Shown here piece by piece: positions 27,631 to 35,374 of a stretch of 45,629 nucleotides of DNA. The position numbers and the translations under genes were made by a program. The stretch is from JBGAWK01 sp044227665. GTDB lineage: Bacteria > Bacteroidota > Bacteroidia > Chitinophagales > JADIYW01. The DNA is taken from positions 1 to 45,629 of the forward strand of contig JBGAWK010000015.1 in NCBI GenBank assembly GCA_044227665.1, given 5' to 3'. Every line of letters begins with the position of its first letter. Positions within the stretch are counted from its first letter, which is position 1. The notes below the pieces were generated by a model. The model worked only from the letters and a program-made list of their open reading frames with translations. It had not been told where the DNA came from and made no database searches.

Positions 27631-27638
27631 TATATTTG
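27631..27638 (+). promoter_or_regulatory. -7 promoter box for DUF3467 gene
   Basis: TATATTTG matches TAnnTTTG exactly and ends 5 nt before the DUF3467 ATG, so the mRNA is probably leaderless. No -33 TTTG is visible. Confidence 0.5.
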
Positions 27639-27643
27639 TATTT

Positions 27644-27955
27644 ATGAGTAACACTACACCTAATAATCAACTAAATATTGAACTACCTGAAGAGGTGGCA
27701 GAAGGCACATACAGTAATCTGGCCATTATCACCCATTCCAATCATGAGTTTGTATTAGATTTTATACGCATAGCACCAAATGTTCCTAAGGCAAAGGTGA
27801 AATCTCGTATCATCCTTACGCCAGAACATGCTAAGCGATTTATGAAGGCTCTTGCTGATAATATCAAAAAATTTGAACAAGCTAATGGCACTATTCAAGA
27901 GCTGGAGATACAGGGGTTGCCTCTGAATTTTGGTACACCTACTACTGAGGCATAA
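27644..27955 (+). CDS. DUF3467 family protein
   Basis: A 103-residue cytoplasmic protein of unknown function. The sequence matches the family closely: YSNLAIITHSNHEFVLDF, then KSRIILTPEHAKRFMKAL and DNIKKFE. It is divergent from the PKS across about 90 bp. A MarR regulator follows 18 bp downstream on the same strand and is probably cotranscribed. The family is widespread in Bacteroidota, so the link to the PKS may be chance. Confidence 0.9.
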   Translation: MSNTTPNNQLNIELPEEVAEGTYSNLAIITHSNHEFVLDFIRIAPNVPKAKVKSRIILTPEHAKRFMKALADNIKKFEQANGTIQELEIQGLPLNFGTPTTEA

Positions 27956-27973
27956 TAAATACCGTGTTTTACG

Positions 27974-28423
27974 ATGAAGGTAGAGCAGGCTATTAAGCAA
28001 AAGTCTTTCAAGAGTCAATTTATTAAATTAGAAGTAAATTTGCTATATACGGCAAGTGTTATTAGCAATTACAATACTAAGTTCTTAAGGGCATACCATA
28101 TCTCGCCACAACAATTCAATGTTCTAAGGATACTTAGAGGGGCATACCCTAGGGCTCTGACAATGAACCTTATTGCTCAGCGTATGATAGATAAAATGTC
28201 CAATGCTACGCGGCTGGTTGATAAATTGGTAATTAAAGGGCTGGCAAGTAAGAAAACTAATGATTTCAACAGACGACAAGTAGATATCTTGATTACGCAG
28301 GATGGGTTGAATTTATTAATCAATATAGATAGTGAGATGGATGTTTTATTGAAAAAGTATGATGTAATTACAGAGGATGATGCGCGCCAATTGAATATAT
28401 TATTGGACAAGCTTAATGGGTGA
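27974..28423 (+). CDS. MarR family transcriptional regulator
   Basis: A 149-residue winged-helix dimer-type regulator. The helix-turn-helix is around residues 55-85 (LTMNLIAQRMIDKMSNATRLVDKLVIKG), and the wing follows with NDFNRRQVDILITQDG. N- and C-terminal helices would form the dimer. MarR proteins usually respond to a small ligand or oxidation and often control neighbours; the candidates here are itself, the PKS and the convergent thiol-peroxidase-like fusion. Its 3' end overlaps that gene by 24 bp. No palindromic operator was seen. Confidence 0.92.
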   Translation: MKVEQAIKQKSFKSQFIKLEVNLLYTASVISNYNTKFLRAYHISPQQFNVLRILRGAYPRALTMNLIAQRMIDKMSNATRLVDKLVIKGLASKKTNDFNRRQVDILITQDGLNLLINIDSEMDVLLKKYDVITEDDARQLNILLDKLNG

Positions 28424-29386
28424 ATCATGACTTTGGCAATGTGCTAGTTCGAGATAGTCGGGTGTGTCTGCAACACTATCATGAATGAAAGATTTTATAA
28501 TTTTCCCATTATTAATTAAGAATACTCCGGGCATCTGGTAGGGATTTTCATTAGCAGGAAATCCTAGTCCTAGCTTTTGAATAATGCCTAATCTAAAAAA
28601 TCTAGCCCACATTTTTAGCCCAAATAATTGTTGGGGTTTACCTCTTTTGAGATTAAAATATTTGAATAATAATAATTCGGGGTCGCTTATCTGTTTTAGG
28701 TGGTGAAGATTGAATCTATAAAGATCCCCGGATGCCTCTGCAAAGCATTTCTGGTGTACCAATACTATTTCTGTGCCCGTGCTTTTTATGGGTGTTTGTT
28801 TCTTGGAAATCTGTGATAGTGCTTCTCTACAGAAAGTGCAGCCAAAATGCCTTAAAAATATAAGTAATACAGGCTTCTCGAAGCTGAGTTGGTATAAATT
28901 GTCATGTGTTTGTGTCTCAAATTCTTTTAAAAAATCGCCATTATCTTCGTGAATGCCTACGGTGATAGTATTCTCATCCAGTTCATAGTCCATTTTGAAA
29001 GATGAGTAAAGAATAATACCATAAGGTATTAACCAAATTATTCCGTTCGTAAAAGCCATATTAAAAATAATTGGTGGCAACAGACCTTGGTTTAAGTCAT
29101 AAAAGAAACCTATAGTAAGGAATAGTTTAGTAAGGAAGCCGATAAGTATTACTACCCAGTGCCGCAAAGGATTGGCTGCAGCTAGAAAATACCCAATACC
29201 TAATACCAACTCTACCATGCCGACATACTGCCACAAGGGTATATAATTGGGATATTTGAGGTGTGCTACCGAAAACCACCACGTAGGAGAAATTACTACG
29301 GATATTCCCCAAATGATAAAGTATATTCCTGCCACACGTAGGAGTGACACCATCCAAGGGCGATATCGTGGTGAATCAAGTTGCAA
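28400..29386 (-). CDS. Membrane DoxX-like domain fused to AhpC/TSA_2 thioredoxin-fold domain
   Basis: A 328-residue fusion. Residues 10-130 hold four hydrophobic helices resembling small DoxX-like membrane domains. Residues 145-315 are a thioredoxin-fold domain with RHFGCTFCREAL (Cys183 and Cys186), the CxxC position of the AhpC/TSA_2-SelL family, and an EIVLVHQK strand. A membrane-tethered thiol peroxidase or reductase facing the cytoplasm is plausible. The start is uncertain: TTG at 29386 or ATG at 29353, the latter beginning just before the first helix. It overlaps the convergent MarR gene by 24 bp. Confidence 0.75.
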   Translation of the reverse strand: MQLDSPRYRPWMVSLLRVAGIYFIIWGISVVISPTWWFSVAHLKYPNYIPLWQYVGMVELVLGIGYFLAAANPLRHWVVILIGFLTKLFLTIGFFYDLNQGLLPPIIFNMAFTNGIIWLIPYGIILYSSFKMDYELDENTITVGIHEDNGDFLKEFETQTHDNLYQLSFEKPVLLIFLRHFGCTFCREALSQISKKQTPIKSTGTEIVLVHQKCFAEASGDLYRFNLHHLKQISDPELLLFKYFNLKRGKPQQLFGLKMWARFFRLGIIQKLGLGFPANENPYQMPGVFLINNGKIIKSFIHDSVADTPDYLELAHCQSHDSPIKLVQ

Positions 29387-29502
29387 GTCTATTTTTTAAT
29401 TTAAATTGTTCTATATAAATTACATTTCATCTAAATTGTTTAAAATAATTTCTATTTATTATCTGAGCTACGTAGTTCCGTGCTAGAAAATCCATCAAAA
29501 TA

Positions 29503-30354
29503 TTAATTTGTTGTATTTGACCATAAAAGAATCCATAATGCCAAGACACTGGGGTGCTGGTGGGTATTTTCGGAATATAAATCATACTTCCATCCGCCAT
29601 CAGGCATTTGATGATTAATTAATTCTTTTAGCCATTTATTTTTTAAATGATAAGGAAATTCTAAAAGAAAAAGAGTTAACATAGCTTCCATACCTGTATC
29701 TGTCCAAATAGGATTATTTTGTAAATATGTTCTTGCTAGCATCATATATTTACCTTTTAGGACAGAATATCTTGAAATTTTAGCGTCCATATTTATCTGC
29801 TTTGCCCAGAATAATACCAATGCACAATGAGCTACCTGCCTCATTGTAAAATCACTATACTCTTCACTTGATGCATATTTCTCCAACGTAATATTGATTT
29901 CTGAAATATAATTATCTGAAAAATCTGCATATAGCCCCCAACACATTGCCTGAGAAATATCTTTGTAATTACTAAGGTAAGTATATACTCGTATTGTATC
30001 CACAACCATATTCTTATATATCCATCTATTAAACAATGGAAAAATGGAGGTGTCATCATCATAATAAGGTTTGTAATTAGTCAATACATTGAAGGTGTCA
30101 TTTCGAAAGTAATTGGGGTATTCTATTTGCAAATAATTATATATCAGTCTATTAGAATATGTAAGGGATTTTGAATTACTATCATCTTGATATGCAATAT
30201 TTTCCTCTAAGATTCGTGAATTAATATATTGTATTGCACTATGAATAGCAAAATTTCTCTTATCATTAAATTCATTAGTACCCCTTCCATGTAAGGGATA
30301 GTTACTCAAAATCAAAATATATAGAAGTAAATTATTTTTTCTTAACAGTGCCAT
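29503..30354 (-). CDS. Secreted helical protein with one terpene-cyclase-like DGGW motif
   Basis: Last gene of the oxidative cluster. From the ATG at 30354 the product is 283 residues with a signal peptide (ALLRKNNLLLYILIL). The rest is helical, and near the C-terminus ELINHQMPDGGWKYD resembles the Q-D-G-G-W turn of alpha/alpha-toroid proteins (prenyltransferase/squalene cyclase fold). I see only one such repeat and no DxDD catalytic motif, so enzyme activity is doubtful. The start overlaps the upstream CRTAC1-like gene by 23 bp; a longer ATG at 30420 would extend the overlap and bury the signal peptide. Function unknown. Confidence 0.6.
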   Translation of the reverse strand: MALLRKNNLLLYILILSNYPLHGRGTNEFNDKRNFAIHSAIQYINSRILEENIAYQDDSNSKSLTYSNRLIYNYLQIEYPNYFRNDTFNVLTNYKPYYDDDTSIFPLFNRWIYKNMVVDTIRVYTYLSNYKDISQAMCWGLYADFSDNYISEINITLEKYASSEEYSDFTMRQVAHCALVLFWAKQINMDAKISRYSVLKGKYMMLARTYLQNNPIWTDTGMEAMLTLFLLEFPYHLKNKWLKELINHQMPDGGWKYDLYSENTHQHPSVLALWILLWSNTTN

Positions 30355-31957
30355 CCGGATATAGGATAAAGGTATTATTTGATTGTAGGTTATTATATAA
30401 TACGGGTTGCTTTGTTCCATGCCAATATACTTTCACTAGACTTGAATTTTGTGATTGTCCCAACCCAAAATGCAAGGTTTTGGAGGATTGTGACGCATGT
30501 CCACTTCCTCCGTCTATTTCTCTGATTTGGTGTAATTCTCCATTTGTAACAATTACATGAGTGCCTATTATAGATTTTGGGGATTCTCTATTATCTTTCA
30601 AAATAATTTTCACATAATTATTCTTATTTGAATTATTATTTCTATACAATTTAATTTTTTGGAGATTATTTGCAAATTGTCCATAATATATTTTCACTGG
30701 AGAAGATATAATGTCCATATCTCCATCATTGTCATAATCTATAGTAGCAGCCCCTCTATGTGAGATTATATCATTTAATCCTGATAGTGAAGAAATATCT
30801 TGATAGTGGAAATTTTGATTTAGAAATAATTGATTAGGATCTTTTATAACAGCTTTGGGTATATAGTTTTCTACATTACCTTTCGCAATATAAATATCTA
30901 AATCGCCATCATTATCCATATCGAAAAATATGCCACTCCATGAAGTACCAGGTAAACCTTCTGATACTATTTCATTGCCAAGTCCTATTGTATCTGTTAT
31001 GTCTTCAAAAAATTCTCCGTTATTATTCCTTAGGAATAAATTTTTTCCTATATTGGTAATCATATAATCTAGATATAGGTCATTGTCAAAGTCACCTATA
31101 CCAATACCCATACCATACATTTTCTTATCAAATCCACGTTCATTGCTTTCATCCAAGAACAAATGATATAAATTATCATTTGTATAAAGTTTATTTCCTA
31201 ACTGCGTCCATGTTCCAAAATCATTGCATATCATCAAGTCTACATCATTATCATTGTCATAATCTGTAAAAGCACTTGCCAATCCACACCCCTCATCATT
31301 TACGCCCATTAATGTACTCATATCTGAAAATGTCTCATTACCGTTATTTCTAAAAAGAAAATTAGGCATTCCTTGTGGATTATAACCTATTGGCATATAT
31401 GAAGTATCTTCCAGTAAACTCATATACTTGACATAATTAGTTATATATATATCTAAATATCCATCATCGTTATAGTCTCCCATTGTAGCAGTAGTAAGGA
31501 ATCCTAGTGCCGGAAAGTTATAATCCGACTTAATAAATTTTTTCCCTTTAATATTTATAAGTAAAATAGGGGCGTGCTTATCTCCACCTCCATGACCATT
31601 CCCATAATTATATATAAAAATATCCTCAAATCCGTCATTATTGATATCTCCTGCTATCGCACCATTCACATACATACCATTAAGTATGGAGAAACCACAA
31701 TTATATGATACATCTGTAAACTTTCCTTTTACATTTTTCCAAAGCTTACTTTCAAATAGTCCCCCTGCTTGGAATATGTCATCCCATCCATCATTATTGT
31801 AATCAAATACTGTTACACCACCCCCAATTTGTAGATTAGATATTCCAGGATAATGATAATTAAGTCCTATTGAATCGGATACTTCTGTAAAACATTGTGT
31901 ATAGACTTGGAATTTAGTCAATAATATAATGCCTATAGATAGAATATTAATTCTCAC
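30332..31957 (-). CDS. CRTAC1-like FG-GAP/ASPIC-UnbV protein
   Basis: A secreted, probably calcium-binding beta-propeller. After a signal peptide there are at least six acidic FG-GAP/VCBS loops of the type DYNNDGWDD, DINNDGFED, DYNDDGYLD, DYDNDNDVD, DMDNDGDLD and DYDNDGDMD. The last 90 residues match the ASPIC/UnbV domain (EIDGGSGHASQSSKTLHFGLG and VKVYWHG). I prefer the GTG at 31957 (541 aa), which puts the start right before the hydrophobic signal; a TTG at 31987 is possible. It overlaps the haloperoxidase gene by 11 bp. The two families are often neighbours in Bacteroidota, from memory. Confidence 0.88.
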   Translation of the reverse strand: MRINILSIGIILLTKFQVYTQCFTEVSDSIGLNYHYPGISNLQIGGGVTVFDYNNDGWDDIFQAGGLFESKLWKNVKGKFTDVSYNCGFSILNGMYVNGAIAGDINNDGFEDIFIYNYGNGHGGGDKHAPILLINIKGKKFIKSDYNFPALGFLTTATMGDYNDDGYLDIYITNYVKYMSLLEDTSYMPIGYNPQGMPNFLFRNNGNETFSDMSTLMGVNDEGCGLASAFTDYDNDNDVDLMICNDFGTWTQLGNKLYTNDNLYHLFLDESNERGFDKKMYGMGIGIGDFDNDLYLDYMITNIGKNLFLRNNNGEFFEDITDTIGLGNEIVSEGLPGTSWSGIFFDMDNDGDLDIYIAKGNVENYIPKAVIKDPNQLFLNQNFHYQDISSLSGLNDIISHRGAATIDYDNDGDMDIISSPVKIYYGQFANNLQKIKLYRNNNSNKNNYVKIILKDNRESPKSIIGTHVIVTNGELHQIREIDGGSGHASQSSKTLHFGLGQSQNSSLVKVYWHGTKQPVLYNNLQSNNTFILYPDGTVKKK

Positions 31958-33245
31958 CTTTAAAAAAGTTATACGTAGTTTCTCCAATAATGCTTCCTAT
32001 ATGGATACTCTTTTCTAATGTATTTCTATAATGAATTCCGCCATAAAACCTAGAAATTGACACCTCTTGATTCATATCTTCAAGAGTTTTGTACTTCCTC
32101 GGCTTTCCATAAATGTCAACTCTATTTTTATGAGTATCATCTTTAATATTTTTTGCGTAAGGAAAGTAATATTCAAGTATTTTAATTCCTGCACTCGATT
32201 GACAGGAATGTCCTGAAGGAAATTCAGGAAATGGCGGAGTCATTATCAATGTACTATAATCTTTTGCAATAAAGCGATGTATATATGTTATAGGACGTAT
32301 TGTATTGTAAGTATATTTCATCTTCCATGTAATAATGAAGGCATCATTGATAGCAATTCCTAATAATAGAAACATCTCTGCTGTTGTGGATAGATCTACA
32401 TTGTATTTTTCTGTCAAGATAGAAGCTGTATTAAATATGTGTGCGGGTGGTGTACCTGAATATCCGGGGGCATCATCCCAATATTCTGCTATGATCTCCT
32501 CTTCTTTAGAAATATTTTTCTGATTCAAGTATAATTTCATGGATTCTCGAAATATTTCGGAATTACTGTCTATAGAAAAAATCATGGGCTGTTCTACTAT
32601 AGATGCTTTGTAATTTGCTTGAACTAATACCTTATTTTTACCCCAATATGGCAACTGAGAAGGTAGAAATCCAGGCGGTGTTCTTGTCCAACAACTATCG
32701 CAACTCGGAGGTATGTAGGTAGAAGGGAAGTTTTGTAAATAACCATTCATACCACCATCTTCAAGAGAAAAGCGATATACAATGTCACATATTTTTAAAG
32801 CAATATTTTGGATATCTTTATAATCTTCAATGGAATAATTTTCATTACATTCCTTTAAAATTTTTAAGTTGTACTCAGTTGCTTGGGGATATAATCGCAA
32901 TATTATTTTATACGCAACTTCATTGATAAGATATTCTTTATCCAAATTACCTTCAATAGTAACAAAATTAGAATCCAAAGAGTATAGTTTCTTCATAGCT
33001 GATTGGTCATTGCAATTCATTGCGTAATATATAGCTATAGAAAAATAAGCAAATGCTCTTGCAGTTACTGGCGGAGAATACCCTACAGTATTCTTATTTA
33101 GCTCAATTAATTCTCCCACCCATCTGTTGATTATATTTTGTTCTGGATGTTTTGATGAATATACATTTGTTGTTATACCACATACAATAAACAGTATGAT
33201 TAAATACCTTATAAATTTAGTATCAAACTCATTTCCTTTTTCCAT
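31947..33245 (-). CDS. Vanadium-dependent haloperoxidase-type PAP2 enzyme
   Basis: Oxidises halide with hydrogen peroxide if it binds vanadate, or acts as a phosphatase. The 432-residue protein has an N-terminal signal or anchor (IRYLIILFIVCG). The full active site of the family is present with the spacings of fungal vanadium chloroperoxidase: W307 and K310, then R317-P318 seven residues on; PSGHS with S344, G345, H346; and R399 with H405 six residues on in SRFYGGIHYRN. A Cys pair (CDSC near 182) may form a disulfide. It overlaps the redoxin gene by 17 bp and the CRTAC1-like gene by 11 bp, so it is the core of a coupled operon. Halide preference cannot be read. Confidence 0.9.
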   Translation of the reverse strand: MEKGNEFDTKFIRYLIILFIVCGITTNVYSSKHPEQNIINRWVGELIELNKNTVGYSPPVTARAFAYFSIAIYYAMNCNDQSAMKKLYSLDSNFVTIEGNLDKEYLINEVAYKIILRLYPQATEYNLKILKECNENYSIEDYKDIQNIALKICDIVYRFSLEDGGMNGYLQNFPSTYIPPSCDSCWTRTPPGFLPSQLPYWGKNKVLVQANYKASIVEQPMIFSIDSNSEIFRESMKLYLNQKNISKEEEIIAEYWDDAPGYSGTPPAHIFNTASILTEKYNVDLSTTAEMFLLLGIAINDAFIITWKMKYTYNTIRPITYIHRFIAKDYSTLIMTPPFPEFPSGHSCQSSAGIKILEYYFPYAKNIKDDTHKNRVDIYGKPRKYKTLEDMNQEVSISRFYGGIHYRNTLEKSIHIGSIIGETTYNFFKGEN

Positions 33246-33834
33246 AACTCTCTATTTTACATCCCATTGGAATTGTAATGGCAGGATGTATAGGTTCTCC
33301 CATAGTGTAATTTTTAAGTGCGTTTAATAAATAATTTGTAGCGTGATTAGTAGCTTTTCTCACACCTATACTTACATATTTATTAGTAATCTGTCCATTA
33401 TATTGAATATTCATCATAGTATCTAGCAAGAAAGTTTGAGGAAAGGTAGTAGCCCCTAATTTTTTTACTAATTTATTTTTTTTGTCTATAAGTATGGGTG
33501 CCTCAATATTGATACTATCTTTTATGGTTTTTATCTCCTTCATACTTAAAAGTAACGATTCGGGTATAACCAGATACATAGACACATCTTCTAACTTACT
33601 TTGTGAATAAATTTGATTTAGTTCAAAAGTATGATTCAAACAAATCGGACAACTATTAGAATAGAAGACTAAAATTATGCCTTTACTTTCTTTAGCTATA
33701 TGATTAATACTAATATGTGTATTGGAATCAACATCATATAGTTTGATGTTCTTTCCAATAGAATTAGAATTAAAATATATAATAAACAGTAGGATAATTG
33801 ATAGTCTATAAATTTTGAATACTACGTGTAACAT
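33229..33834 (-). CDS. Secreted redoxin/TlpA-like thioredoxin-fold protein
   Basis: A 201-residue exported thioredoxin-fold protein. A hydrophobic leader (residues 8-25) is followed by ILVFYSNSCPIC with the CPIC redox pair at Cys62-Cys65, and a cis-Pro region ATTFPQTFLLD. The C-terminal TIPMGCKIES tail is like the linker that joins redoxin to cytochrome/copper domains in fused proteins of other phyla. The next gene upstream encodes exactly those domains, so the pair looks like a split version of that architecture. It overlaps the haloperoxidase start by 17 bp. Confidence 0.85.
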   Translation of the reverse strand: MLHVVFKIYRLSIILLFIIYFNSNSIGKNIKLYDVDSNTHISINHIAKESKGIILVFYSNSCPICLNHTFELNQIYSQSKLEDVSMYLVIPESLLLSMKEIKTIKDSINIEAPILIDKKNKLVKKLGATTFPQTFLLDTMMNIQYNGQITNKYVSIGVRKATNHATNYLLNALKNYTMGEPIHPAITIPMGCKIESYGKRK

Positions 33835-33864
33835 TATTTAAAATTATATCCATTTATTCATAAA

Positions 33865-35079
33865 TCATTTTTTATAGCACATAAAGTAGTTTAAAAGCAT
33901 CTCTTGATTAGTGGAGACTCCTGCTGTAACATAGATTGGTGGAGAATAAGGATTATAAGGGTTGTTTTCTGTATTATCATACCATGCTTCATAAAATATC
34001 TTACTTCCTCTAGGAATAAATAAGGGCGTAATAAATTCATAGAATTCTTGTTGGTAAAAATTCCATTTATCTATCTTAATAATTTTGAGTGTATCGTTTT
34101 CAGGCGTGATTGCATAACTGAGAAATGACTTGCCAAATACATGCATGTGTGGGTGACAATATTTTACATACATATCTTTAGTCGTAATATAATGCACTTT
34201 AAAAAATTTCTCTACGTTTGGCTCTAACTCTAATTTCAAGTTTTCTTCAAACTTTATAGGAGAATGTAAAAATAATTTATGGATTATAGGCTGTTTTGAC
34301 TTTACAAAATATACGCCAAAGGTTACTGACTTCTCTTTAAATACATTTGGAGAAAAATGAATATCACCTCTTATCAATCCACTTTTAGGCAATACCATTC
34401 CATAGCCCTCATCAAATGGCTCTTGCTTGTTTCCAGGAGCATAACCACATGCAATATCATATATCAGCATATAGTTATCTTTTAATGAAACTAAGTCCTC
34501 TGTATTAATCTTATTAACTCTTGCCGAGTCTGTAATAAATAAATTTACATGATGTAATAATTGTAATTCAGAGCTATAAATCACGATTTGTTGAATCTCT
34601 GCTGACGCATCTAATGAATAAGAGTATTCAAAAGCAATATCTGTATCCTTAGGATTTTGTGATAGAATAATTGGATATGGATATTCTAAATTTATTACAG
34701 ATTCTTGTGAGGTTTCACGTTGTAAATCTAGCTGAACTGTGGGCATTATATCGCTTTTTGACAGGGATTTTACCCAGTTAATTATTTCCACTCGCTCTTC
34801 TTCAGACAATGCCCTGCAATTCTTAAATTGTACATAGGTTGTATCGGCAAGCCATGGGGGCATAAGATTTTCATTTATCACATATTGTATAATCCCTCTC
34901 TTGCTTGCAATATCCTGATAACTTATTAGATTAAATGGTGCGCTACCATTAGGACTATGGCATGTAACACATTTGGAAGTAAAGTATTGCAACCCTTTAC
35001 TTATCTCTGATTTTTGAGCAGTAACGACTACACTGAAGTGTAGCATAATAATCATGAATAATCTTAGTCTTTTACACAT
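33865..35079 (-). CDS. Secreted cytochrome c / copper type II monooxygenase-fold protein
   Basis: A 404-residue exported protein. The signal peptide is about residues 1-21. A cytochrome-like domain carries heme motif CVTCH (Cys37, Cys40, His41) and NLMPPW with Met73 as a possible axial ligand. The C-terminal 270 residues match the ascorbate-dependent copper monooxygenase fold (PHM/DBH-like): His176-His177, His241 in GDIHFSP, His311/His313 in PHMH, and Met394 in NQEMLLNYF are the expected copper ligands. WNFYQQEFYEF and DNTENNPYNP are family segments. The substrate is unknown. Its ATG overlaps the truncated FISUMP frame by 16 bp. Confidence 0.87.
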   Translation of the reverse strand: MCKRLRLFMIIMLHFSVVVTAQKSEISKGLQYFTSKCVTCHSPNGSAPFNLISYQDIASKRGIIQYVINENLMPPWLADTTYVQFKNCRALSEEERVEIINWVKSLSKSDIMPTVQLDLQRETSQESVINLEYPYPIILSQNPKDTDIAFEYSYSLDASAEIQQIVIYSSELQLLHHVNLFITDSARVNKINTEDLVSLKDNYMLIYDIACGYAPGNKQEPFDEGYGMVLPKSGLIRGDIHFSPNVFKEKSVTFGVYFVKSKQPIIHKLFLHSPIKFEENLKLELEPNVEKFFKVHYITTKDMYVKYCHPHMHVFGKSFLSYAITPENDTLKIIKIDKWNFYQQEFYEFITPLFIPRGSKIFYEAWYDNTENNPYNPYSPPIYVTAGVSTNQEMLLNYFMCYKK

Positions 35080-35283
35080 CTTATACTCACATAGGCATCT
35101 TTCTTATCTGAAACGTCAACTATCATTCCACCATTTTCGTTTACTACAAGTACTCTAGATTTTACCTTATCGTTAATCCAATATGCACTAAATTTTCCAT
35201 AATTTATGATACCACCTTCTTCCTTCAGATAGGATCCTTTTTTACTGGGAGAAAATTTGATAATTCTATTTTTATTTTTACTA
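35064..35283 (-). pseudogene. C-terminal remnant of a FISUMP-domain secreted protein, cut by IS982
   Basis: An open frame of about 73 codons runs from the IS982 end to a stop at 35064-35066. The residues GKFSAYWINDK and the terminal YVSIRCVKD match the end of the fibrobacter-succinogenes-major-paralogous (FISUMP) domain, where YW and SVRC are typical. There is no start codon with a signal peptide, and the missing 5' part is not found beyond the IS at 36326. It overlaps the cytochrome gene start by 16 bp, so it was probably the preceding gene of the operon. Confidence 0.7.
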
Positions 35284-35306
35284 AAATAACGTGAGTTCGG
35301 GATAAG
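35284..35306. repeat. IS982 left terminal inverted repeat
   Basis: AAATAACGTGAGTTCGGG followed by ATAAG; pairs with 36303-36325 with one mismatch. Confidence 0.85.
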
Positions 35307-35374
35307 AAAAAAGCAGTAAAAAGAACAAAGAAGGCACGATATTTGCAGTGTAATATACTGACAAACAATTACTT

